Source: Condylostoma magnum
Taxonomy: Eukaryota > Ciliophora > Heterotrichea > Heterotrichida > Condylostomatidae
Length of the DNA stretch: 30,841 nt
Reading direction: 5' to 3'
Assembly: GCA_920105805.1 (NCBI GenBank)
Contig: CAKKTI010000258.1
Coordinates: 1 to 30,841, forward strand
Within the stretch, counting starts at the first letter, position 1; each line of letters begins with the position of its first letter. Position numbers and translations under genes: made by a program. This document shows, in pieces, positions 1 through 9,529 of this stretch. The notes beneath the pieces were generated by a model. That model was not told where the DNA came from and ran no database searches. It saw only the letters and a list, made by a program, of their open reading frames with translations.

Positions 1-357
1 TGTGTCATTAACCTCGTTTCCAATTAAATTCAGTTTTTGGTTAAGGGCCTATTCACTCTGTATATCCAGTTCTTTTGCTTCCTTTATCTGTGATTCTAGA
101 CTTTTTATCTCCTCTATCATGGGAGCAGCTGACTCATCATCTGGATTTTGCTTTTTTAGTTAGGCTACTTGCTTCTGTAGTTAGTTTTAGCGAGATCTGA
201 GCTATTCAAAATTGTAGCGAGCTTGTCTCCAGGTATCGTCTAGTTGGATTACTTCGTCTATTACAGACTCGTCCTTGAAACGCTTTCGCTGGAATTCACG
301 GAATTTTTCTGGATCACCTCCCTTTGCTGCACGGAGTTAAACTATGTCTATTGGCAT
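1..357 (-). CDS. SerRS: Seryl-tRNA synthetase, cytosolic type, N-terminal part
   Basis: Charges tRNA-Ser with serine in the cytosol. Only the first 119 codons are in the window; the rest lies beyond the left edge. The start MPIDIVQLRAAKGGDPEKFR matches the eukaryotic cytosolic SerRS start, in which a short beta strand leads into a GGDP motif. It is followed by the RKRFKDESVIDEVI block and then the long heptad-patterned tRNA-binding arm (about residues 38-119). Several in-frame TAA and TAG codons fall at surface Gln positions of the coiled coil. The ATG at 357 is the first Met of the conserved start. The gene points away from the MFS gene at 618, so the 260 bases between them hold both promoters. 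The motif 2 and 3 catalytic core is not visible here. Confidence 0.9.
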
Positions 358-617
358 TTTTTATATGGGATGTGATATTATTAACCATATAAATTAAAAA
401 AATAGAGTTTTAAGAAGGAGTTGATGTTTATATCTGTTTATGAGAAGATTGTAGATGAAGGTGTATTTAATATTGTGATAATTTGTAATTTCTGTGTTTA
501 TTATATCTATTATTGAGTTATCTTTTGTGGTTTATATTCTCTTATAAATATTAGGTTAATATACATAATAAGATATTAGCTAATGCTATAAATAAATTTC
601 CTTTAATAAAACTACAA
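358..617. promoter_or_regulatory. Divergent intergenic region, SerRS / MFS transporter
   Basis: An AT-rich, non-coding stretch between two divergent starts. It must carry promoters for both genes. I see no clear palindrome or long repeat in it. Confidence 0.4.
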
Positions 618-2018
618 ATGTCAGATATGGTGAAGCAGAAGCTTTTTATCTTCTTTGCAGCTCTTCCATTGATGCTTTAAGGCGAAATGCTTGGGCCAAT
701 TTCTCCTTATATTGTAGAATCGATCCAACCTGGAATAAGTGCCCAATCAATCTCTTAAATTGTAGGTATTTCTGAATTTTTAGTAAATTTTGGAGAGCTT
801 ATAGGCGCTACAATTGGAGGAATTATTGGAGATAAATTTGGTAAAAGACTAGCATTTAATTACACAAATGTACTAATGATGATATTGATCATGCTAATAG
901 TAACTTCTGAAACATTTATATTATTCTGTATTACTAAGTTTATGATAGGACTAAGTTGTGGGACTGTTGGAAACTTAAAGGCTTATATACTTGAGGTTTC
1001 AGATGATTAGAATGTTTAGCATCTTTATAAGTACTTTAGCTGGTGTGTTTCTATTTCAATGGTAATAGGACCTATTTTATGCTCTTACTTATCATACCCG
1101 TATGATAGATTTGGAGGGATTTTTGAATAACAATTTCTATAGGATCATCCTTATTTCTTAGCTGGTATTGCATTATTTTGTGTTGGTATTGTAACATTGA
1201 TTATCACTAATATCTTTTATAAAGACACAGAGCATAATGAAGAGAAATAATAAGGATTTTGGGATATTTTTAGCAAATAGTATATAATCCTTACTTCTTG
1301 TTATATGGCTTTAGGCTTTTTGCAAAAAGCCTTTTAAATATCGTTTATTATGCTGTGTTAATTAGATTAAGATTTAGGAGGATACAATTTAGAATCAACC
1401 TAAGCTGGATTGATAATATCTATCAGCTAGTTTTTTGGAGCATTTCTCAATGTTTTTATTATACCTTACATTACATAAAGGTTTGGTGTATTTAGAATAC
1501 TTCTTATTTAATTGCTTATCCCATTAGCATCTCTTAGTGTTTTACTCATAATACCCAATACTTACCTCACAATATAGATAATCATGCTTACTTTTTGCTA
1601 TATTTCTGGGTTTGTTGTGCTTGTAACTTCTATAGCTAATGTTTCAATTGCTATTATGAATTCAGTTAGCAAAAGACACTAGGGAAAAGCAAATGGAATT
1701 GCATTAAGTCTAACTGCTTTATTTAGAGCGTTAGGAACTCTTTCTTTTGGGTTTATTATGAGTTAAGTGATTGAATGGCAGCTTAAATTCCCGTTTGACA
1801 ATAGCTTTCCCTTTTTGATTATGATTATAATGTAGGTTTGCTTAGTAATTTCATATGTATTGGGATTAGATACAAGAATAGATAAGAGGATAATTACTAG
1901 TTCTCCGTTATTAGGTAAAAGTGATTAGTTAGAATAATAAAATGTTAATCAATATTATGCCGAATGTATAAATTATGGTAATAAGATAGTTAATTCAAAT
2001 TAAACAATGGAACTATGA
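618..2018 (+). CDS. MFS transporter, ZIFL / DHA1-like
   Basis: A 466-residue membrane transporter with about 12 hydrophobic segments in two halves. The loop after TM2 carries GDKFGKR, the MFS G-x-x-D-x-x-G-[RK] signature. A YDRFGGIFEQQF...HPYFLAGI stretch before TM6 resembles the insert of the zinc-induced-facilitator-like (ZIFL) family, so a proton-coupled drug or ion transporter is likely; the substrate cannot be read from sequence. TAA and TAG occur throughout as Gln. The start is the first ATG of the hydrophobic reading. The end is taken at TGA 2016-2018; a TAA at 2001-2003 is an alternative stop five codons earlier. I know of no operon link to its neighbours. Confidence 0.8.
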
Positions 2019-2455
2019 GATAAATTTAAAATTGCTTATTTCATATGGAAATAGTATTTTAATTACTTACGATTTTAATGTATATTTAAGCTAGAAGATG
2101 CTAAATTTATAATATTACATTTATGACTCCTATACATTTGATTACTAACTGGTTGGCTTGTGAGTTGATTACTTTATTGATATCCTTTATATAATTTTTG
2201 AGTTTTTGTTTAGTGGTACTTGCAAATATTCTTCAATCTAGTTTATCAATTCTTGTTAATAGGATGGCTAACTAACTTTTCATATAACATTGTATATCCA
2301 TTATAAGATTCGATTTATTGAGTAAAGCAACTTATTTTATAATATAATTATTCGAGTATTGTAGTAAATATTACAGATAAAAATTAAACATAAGGCTTAA
2401 AATATTTAATTAAAGTTTCTAAGAATTTATTTTGAAATAGATTAGAATTATCTAA
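2019..2455. other. AT-rich intergenic stretch
   Basis: It lies between convergent genes. The WD40 frame stays open through it to TGA 2248-2246, but the implied residues are rich in aromatic and aliphatic residues with no motif, as expected from AT-rich non-coding DNA. I therefore left it out of the WD40 gene. No repeat or RNA was recognised. Confidence 0.4.
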
Positions 2456-3400
2456 CTATGTTTCCCATATTCTTACTTTACTATCCCATCCCCCAGATAC
2501 TATTAATTATTCATTTCTTGAAATGCAAACTGAGTATACATAATGATCGTGCTGACCAATTACTATATTTCTGGATGGATTTTATAAGTCTCATACTTTT
2601 ACTTTATTATCATCTCCGCCTGATACAATTATTTATTCACTTCTTGAAATGCAAACTGAGTGTACAAAATCATCATGTTGACCAATGATTGTGCTTCTGG
2701 ATGGGTTTTATAAGTCCCATACTCTTACTTTAAAATCACTTCCACCTGATACTATGAGTTATTCACTTCTGGAAATGCAAACTGATAATACATAATAATC
2801 ATGTTGACCAATGGCTCTGTTTCTGGATGGGTTTTATAAGTCCCATAGTCTTACTTGATTATCATCTCCACCTGATACTACTAGCTATTCACTTCTTGAA
2901 ATACAAACTGATCTTATAGGAGAATCATGTTGGCCAATTATTCTACTATTGTATGGATTATTTAAGTCCCATATTCTTACTTGCTTATCATTTCCACCAG
3001 ATACTACTAGTTATTCACTCTTTGAAATGCAAACTGAGTATACATAATGATCATGTTGGCCAATTATTCTGTTTCTGGATGGGTTTAATAGGTCCCATAC
3101 TCTTACTTGCTTATCATTTCCACCAGATACTACTAGTTATTCACTCCTTGAAATGCAAACTGATCTTACATAATGATTATGTTGACCAATGATTCTGTTT
3201 CTGAATGGGTTTTATAAGTCCCATACTCTTACTTTCTTATCACTTCCACCTGATACTATTAATTATTCACTACTGGAAATGCAAACTGAGTATACATAAT
3301 TATCATGTTAACCAATTATTCCTTACTTTCGTTCATTTTACTATAATTACTTTTGCTGTAGTTGTCCTACTTAATGTCAAATATATTCTATAATCTTCAT
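2456..3400 (-). CDS. WD40 beta-propeller protein with seven near-identical blades
   Basis: A 314-residue protein: a short Gln-rich N-terminus (about 30 residues) and then seven WD repeats of exactly 42 residues, enough for one closed propeller. Each blade reads I-G-Q-H-D, then VCISRSEQLIVSGG, then V-R-V-W-D-L-Q-N-P-S-R-N. Blades differ mainly at the two residues after GQHD, the residue before SVC and the residues flanking the Asp after GG; these tend to lie on the propeller's binding face. In blade six the Trp of the WD pair is TGA (2593-2591), direct evidence that TGA is Trp. The start at 3400 requires another TGA=Trp at 3379-3377 and is uncertain. The stop is taken as TAG 2458-2456 just after the last blade; TGA 2248-2246 is the outer limit. 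The function is unknown. Confidence 0.8.
2462..3335 (-). repeat. 126-bp tandem repeat (seven WD40 units)
   Basis: The sequence around tttataagtcccatact recurs with exact 126-base spacing near 2455, 2581, 2707, 2833, 2959, 3085 and 3211. There are no length changes and the DNA is very similar between units, which points to recent amplification or ongoing gene conversion. Confidence 0.9.
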
Positions 3401-3642
3401 TGAATTCACTCCTGAACATTTCTTAATCCATTATAAACTTACATTAGCTTGTTATTTCTTATTTGTCCCTGTGAAAAGAAGTTACCGTTATATTTTCCTT
3501 AATATTTTAAGCCTTACTTCTATCAAATCATCAGAATTCACTCTTTATTTTATTTCTTTAGCTTAATTATTTGATTTTACCAAACAATCCAAATATTTCA
3601 GATATCTGGTTTTAATACCATACTTACTGATAAAGCCATAAA
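3401..3642. other. Intergenic region upstream of the WD40 gene
   Basis: A 242-base gap between two minus-strand genes. It holds GTAAG-like motifs that resemble 5' splice sites, but no spliced reading was clearly better than an unspliced one. The true N-terminus of the WD40 protein may extend into it. Confidence 0.3.
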
Positions 3643-4599
3643 TCAAGGTGTCTATCGTAGGCTGGCAGGTGGTTGTGAACAATTAACATATTAAGAAGGC
3701 TCTTTTGAGCTTTATGATTAAATCAGTTCTTTACAAATTTTTCCATAGAGCTCTTAGATTGCTTTGGATGAAGATTTAGTTTTTTAGAATGCTTTGAGCT
3801 TCCCTATTATTTGGCCATCCCATATCCTGTTAATTTACTTAGTAGAATTATCAGAAATCGACTCCAGCAGCCAGGTCTCTGATGATTGGTTCAATACAGT
3901 TTTTCATTTTTTATATAAAATTGGTGAGGCTGCTTTAAAAGTTATTATAATATTTCTTCTGATTATATTTGTATTATGCTGTGTTTCTGATAGATTATTT
4001 ATACTTTATTCTTGGTTTAAAGAGATAAAGTGAAATTAAATTAGTTGAAAAGCAACAATTGTATATTATTTGTTGTTTTTTATTGTTTATATGCTAAGAA
4101 TTATGCATTAAGACTAATATACTCGAATTGGTAATTATTACACAAGTTAGATTTCCTCAAACATCTTCTATCCTGATTCAGGAAGTTAAAGCATTTCTTA
4201 GATCTTAGTAAATCTCTAAATTCTCAATAGTTTTATCTGTAAAAATGGCTATTTTCCATTTATTTGATATTTGTTCAGAAAATCCAAAATGGCTGATGAA
4301 AGTTGAGTTGTTTTTGGCTAAAATCTAACAAAATCTTAATAATTAAGGAAGTTAGGAGCGAATTCCATGAATATCTTGTTCTTTAGGTCGATTTTCTTTA
4401 GAGCATTATAGGTCTACAAGGGATTCGTTGTTGCAATGTAGTAAATTTTTGCATCATCAACAGGTGTCTATATTCACTCAGAATAAGTTAAGGTCTACAC
4501 ATGTCGGCTAAAGAGAGGTAGAAGAGGGTCACTGTCATCTATAAGGGCTACAGATTTCAGACTTCAAACAGCTTTAATAAATAAAAGCAGTTGCAACAT
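3643..4599 (-). CDS. Unassigned protein with possible signal peptide
   Basis: An open frame of 318 residues that I do not recognise with confidence. It starts with a hydrophobic MLQLLLFIKAVWSLKS (Trp from TGA) that could be a signal peptide. The block VALIDDSDPLLPLF followed by KIYYIATTNPLQTYNALKKI resembles the Walker B and sensor regions of AAA+ proteins such as NSF D2, but no P-loop is present upstream. A second weak likeness is to secreted GH18-like (CHID1-type) folds. The C-terminal 90 residues are polar and Ser/Gln/Lys-rich and end at TGA 3645-3643. The stretch 4000-4140 is AT-rich, and a boundary could lie there, for example at the TAA TAA doublet 4140-4135. The frame was chosen by composition because the opposite strand is also open. 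Confidence 0.5.
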
Positions 4600-4990
4600 A
4601 TTTTTATGGATACCTGTCAACTAGTTTTAAAGGGATAATGATATAATCTATTTAATTAATGATTATTCTAGATACAGTCATAGGAATTATTGTACTTACC
4701 TTCATTTTGATTCTATAAATATCCACTAAACTTATCTCAAGCAGATATTATTAAGTTAAACCTTACTTAAATAAATAATTACTATAAAACAACTGAATTA
4801 TAGGCAAATTAATATGCTGTATTGTTAAAATAAAATATTGCTGTTTACAGAAGTTATTTTGCATATTGACTGCATAATTTGTAATATTTCATTTTTAAAT
4901 GAATAAGAAAATATATTAAAAGTAGTATTATTTAACCCATAATTAACATAAAAGCTGATCAAATAAGCTGGATTTGCATAATGTAAATTA
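4600..4990. other. AT-rich intergenic stretch
   Basis: A 391-base gap between two minus-strand genes. It includes a perfect-looking GTAAGT...TAG stretch (about 4700-4669 on the minus strand), but neither neighbouring frame needs it as an intron. No gene or RNA was recognised. Confidence 0.35.
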
Positions 4991-6064
4991 CTATCTACAT
5001 AACTTGGTTAAATCAATCGAGTAAGGATTTCTTTTCCTTTTTGCAATACCAACCAACTTCTAGCTCTAACATATATTTTTATACTAATCACCAGTTAAAC
5101 TTTATGAAAATCTTTTAGTTCTAGAAATAATAGGCAGCTTTTTTATCTCCTTTCTCTTTACTCCTATCTATTAATTAATGTGCTTTATTTTCGGATGTTT
5201 TAGCTACTCATGCAGTAAAGTATTTATATCAATATTGATCTTTTAATTTGGCGACTATATATCATCTTAATAAGTAATTCCGAATACTTTTTCCAAATGC
5301 TATGCAGAATATAGCATTTACTCTCCTTAAGCCTTTCAAGCAATTTCGTCTTTCACATGATGCTTATTCCATGTTTTTATTAATACTTCTCTGAATAACG
5401 GCGAAAAATTATTATAATCTTCTATATTTCTCTCAGTGTTATGCAAAGGATAATCGGGTAATGAGCTTTTCCTAACTGAAATTAATTTCTAGTCCAACTC
5501 AAGCTTATTGCAAAGGGAAAATAATGGTATACCTCTTGTTACTATGTACTATAATTCAATAATTTTAACCTTTTTCTTCATATAAGATTAAACCAACTTT
5601 ATAATTTATCTTGTATTTATTTTTACCTACTGATTAACTTCCTCTTTACAATAATTAATAATTCTATTATTAATATTCTGATAGACCCTGATGAATAGCT
5701 GACTTTATAGCTACATAGCTTTAACTATTAATTATTAGTAGTTTTTAGCTTAAAATATCTATACACAATTTAGTCCATGCATCATTCTTCCAAAATCTTT
5801 TAAATTCTTAGTAAGTAATCATTTTTCATCATCATATAAAATAATGTTCCTTTCCTTCCTTTAAATCTCTTATATATATTCTAATAAAACTTCTTAGTTT
5901 TATTAATTTTCCTGTAACTACCTTGTATATAGATTTCCATCCAAATCATTTTTATACCAAGACTCAATTCTTTATCCCTCCAAATACACAGTATCAATTA
6001 CCCTCAAATTGACCTATTTTTCTAATACCAATTCTAATAGTCACTTAGTTATTTATGTTTCCAT
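4991..6064 (-). CDS. Unassigned soluble protein
   Basis: A 357-residue, strongly polar protein that I do not recognise. It starts METQITKWLLELVLEKQVNL, with TGA as Trp, and runs in one frame with three clear TGA=Trp codons (ITKW, DEKW, EIAW). The N-terminal half is rich in alternating charged and aliphatic residues and is probably helical; the C-terminal third is basic (clusters such as KRKEIKK and AKRKRN). No membrane segment is seen. The end is taken at TAG 4993-4991, which is followed at once by TAA, a doublet also seen at other gene ends here; TGA 4891-4889 is the outer limit. The start lies 51 bases from the divergent secreted-protein gene. Confidence 0.65.
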
Positions 6065-6115
6065 ATTATAAGAAAAGCGGGTAATTCCTATAAAACGAAA
6101 AATTTTATCATATAA
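6065..6115. promoter_or_regulatory. 51-base bidirectional promoter
   Basis: This is the whole space between two divergent ATG codons (6064 on minus, 6116 on plus). A TATAAAA lies at 6089-6095, 21 bases before the plus-strand ATG. Both transcripts must start inside this space or within the opposite coding region. Confidence 0.5.
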
Positions 6116-9100
6116 ATGTCACTTTACCTACTAATAATTACCCTAGCTTTAGGTTTAAAGCAGAAAGAAAAACAATAGCTTTTAGATGAAAACTTCTATA
6201 CTTACAACTGCGCGACAACTAATAAAAGCTATATTACTGAAGTATGCCAATTATGCAATTCTATCACAGCCTACGGTGCAATTGGAGATGGTATCCTACT
6301 AACTCCTGTATCCAATGCTCATGTTACTAAGCTAAAAGAAGCCATGGATTCCGTTTTACCATAGGAGTTCAACTGGGGACTGGCAGTATAAGACTAAAAG
6401 ATTTGCATGTCTATAGGGCATGTCAAGGGTCCATTTGATTTTAAGAAATTTTACAGGAAATTTGTAGGGAGAAAGTTCTAAACTCTCACTATTCCAAGCA
6501 TTTTTTAAGACAGTAAGGCAGATCTTGACTTTGTATCTGTTGTTTTAGATGCTGATGCTTACGTTTTCTCCGGACTTGGCTTTGAAGCGTAGGGACAGGC
6601 TGTAATCGGCCAGTACTAGTATAGTCTAGAACGTATATATGTTGAATTCACCTCAGAAGTATAAAATAGTGCGTTTTATGGGAAATTAAAGATTAATGAG
6701 AAAACATAGGCTGATTTCTCTATAGTAACTGATTATTTCAGAATAGTTGGAGATGATTTTACTGTTGATATATAATTGTATGAATTTACAAGCTTGAAAG
6801 AGTGGAGTAACCTGGTGTATGGATAAGAAATAGATTCTTAGTTTGTTTCAGGGATTGATAACTTTTAGATAATTCACCCTATATAAGCCTAGCAGTTTTT
6901 TAGCTATCATGACTAAATCTGGAGTATTATTGAAGTAATTACCTACCTAGAATTACCTGATTTTTCGTTGATGCAAGGTGTAAATTTGAATAATGTTGAA
7001 GGAAAATTACTGTAAATTTAAAATAAGCCACTATTAAAGCTACAAGCTCTCTGGGAAATGGATTCAAACTCAAGTTTTAATGTTGAAATTGATATTGATG
7101 CTGAAAAACTTATTGCTAATGGTAAAAAATTAGGCCATATTAGACTGAGTGAAATAGAATAAAACATGCTTAAACAGTTTTATCCACATACGAGTTCAAT
7201 TACACCTAAAATCGAGGAGAATGACACAGTTATGCAAGAATTTGCTAGTGAAGGAGAGATAAAGAATCCTTAAGTTTACTTGGTAAGGCAACAAGACACT
7301 ATCGTATTCTAAGTTTATGGGTAATATGATGTAAATACAGTAGGAATTGTATGTGGCCCTATAAACAATATACCAGAATGCGTGACTAATTTACAGTTAA
7401 TGGAAAACAGGCCTGAAATACTTAATAAAGGAGTAAATGCTTCTTAGTTTTAAATAACCTGGTCAACTGCCAACTTTGCCATACAAACACATCCTTATAT
7501 GACACCTAAATGAAATTTTCTGCAAAATAGTTTTAAGTAAGGTAAAACACTGAATTTTGAACTTGAATTCACGGAAAATTGTAGTGTAATATGTAAAATT
7601 TTAAAAGAAAACTACTCAGATGGATTTAATATACAAGCATAGGTGATAAACGACTAAATCGACGTAAATTATAACCTTAAATCGACTGTTCTAGGCAAAG
7701 TATTAAATTACAAAAATGTTTAGCTTTTTCTCCTAAAAAGAGAATCTGGGTATATATTCAAACTATACGGTGAGTTTATACTAGAATTTACTAATTTTGA
7801 GTTAAAGATGCAGGCTAGTATTAAAGAGGCAGAAGAAACTACAATTCATGGCATATCTCCACAAGTATGGAGCAGTGCTATTGGAGTACAGGGCCTAAGT
7901 TTAAGTGATTTGGAGTATAATGGTATCCTACATAACAAAAATCTCATAAAGCAGTCAAAAATATCCGGAGTTGCTTATATTGGGCAGTATTGCAGAAACT
8001 TAGAGTTTGATTAAGAGAAATGCATAACAGGAGAGGCTTAGTTAAAACTTGATAGCAAACACTAAGGAATTAAGATCATGACTAGGAATTTAACACAAAT
8101 CGAGTTTGTAAATAAATTATGTGGGTTTGATTTCAATGATACCGATAAGTTACCTTTAATATTCAAGGGACTAGACATCACCAACGGTATTCAGATAGAT
8201 TATAGATATACAGACAAAGATGACAGTACAATAAGATTTTAAGGATAAGGGAAATTTATGGGTGTTTTAGGCACTATTAAAGGTGGTACAACCAGTCTCG
8301 TGTATCCTGATATAAATCTTGAATTTAAGCTGTAAAACTTCTCCTTTTCAGGAGGAAATGCCAAGATGACGTAAGGTAAGGGATTCTTAATAGCTGATGG
8401 CTCGTTTAATCACTATTATGGACAAATCTAAGGAAAGGTGCAGATGTTAGGCAGGGAGGTTGATTCTATTATAACGCTAACAGACAAGTATCATGGAGTT
8501 ATTGGAGATTTAAAGCCTTTTAATGGGGATATGGAGGTTGAAGTTGAACTAATTGGAGATAGTAATCCTGATATAGAAGAAGCTTAATTTGAGATTTCTG
8601 TTTAATTAGATTAAAAGGAATTTGGACGTATTGAATTAGGAGTAGTCCACAGAGTACAAAATTGGATAAAAGAAGCCTTGTTTGCATTGAACTCACAGAA
8701 AAAAATACTAGACTAGTTCTAAAGCTCTTATAATGGCTATAAGCATGAGGAATGCTATGAGAATTCATGCCCTATTACACGAGAATGTCAAACTTAGTCT
8801 AAAAAGCAGTGTGAGTCAAAAGCAAAGGAGCTAAAGTGCTTAGAAGAGTCGTAAATATGCTTAAAGCAAAATTATGAGTGTATTGAGGAGGAAGATGAAT
8901 GTCTGTTTTTGGAGGAGAATTGTGAATAGGACTGTGATTGCCTTTAATCAGTTAAAACATGCAAAAAATGAGAGGTTTCATGTGAAGCATATGGGTAAGA
9001 CTGTAGTTAAAGGCAATTCTTATAAACTGAATGTGAAAAAGAGTATAGTTACTGTGAATTCTAGGAAGTATAAGATTTCTAATGTGAATCTAAATGCTAG

Positions 9101-9520
9101 TATATTTCAAATAATCTAGAAAGGACTAATCACCTTATAAAGATATACCAATACGCGTACAGTCAGTCAGTAAATGATTTGATTGGAATTCAAGAGCTAT
9201 AAGAATTAATGGAAAACGACCCTGAATTGGCTATAATTCTATTCATTCAAAAAGTCATAGGAAGTTTAAACAATGATGACTTTATTGCTATTGGAGAATT
9301 ATATGAGTTCAAAATGAGTACTGAGATTACAAGCTTAGAAGAAAAAGACCTGAAGAGTGCAAACCTTAACATACTTTTAGACTTTAACGATGTTGACTCC
9401 ACTATTGATAATGTATTTAATGCTGTTAAGAGTCAATTGATAGAGGAATCAGGAGGTAGAATTTCTGAAGATTTGAAAGTTTTAACACCAATGCAAGCAA
9501 TAGCCCGGAATTTAAGTTAA
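6116..9520 (+). CDS. Large secreted cysteine-rich protein
   Basis: A 1,134-residue protein I cannot assign to a named family. Residues 1-14 (MSLYLLIITLALGL) form a signal peptide and are followed by a charged mature start. The body (about residues 30-860) is acidic, with many beta-prone segments and few cysteines, as in adhesive or cell-surface proteins of ciliates. About residues 878-998 form a dense Cys block with many C-x(5-9)-C spacings (for example ENSCPITREC). A final segment of about 135 residues has no Cys. Two TGA codons inside are read as Trp (after MTPK and after CKK). The stop is taken at TAA 9518-9520; TGA 9527-9529 is the alternative. No C-terminal membrane anchor is seen, so export is more likely than anchoring. 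Confidence 0.75.
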
Positions 9521-9529
9521 AAATTATGA

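Noticed and set aside
3602-4033. Plus-strand frame with a C-terminal hydrophobic segment
   Set aside because: It is antisense to a minus-strand frame that is continuous from an ATG at 4599 and more polar; no plausible start exists for the plus reading.
4669-4700. GTAAGT...TAG stretch resembling a canonical intron
   Set aside because: Neither flanking frame becomes a better protein when it is removed; it lies in an intergenic gap.
3880-5520. Minus-strand hydrophobic frame resembling an ion channel (IP3-receptor-like)
   Set aside because: It needs many TGA=Trp codons, and another frame there gives a clean polar protein; in this code almost every frame is open.
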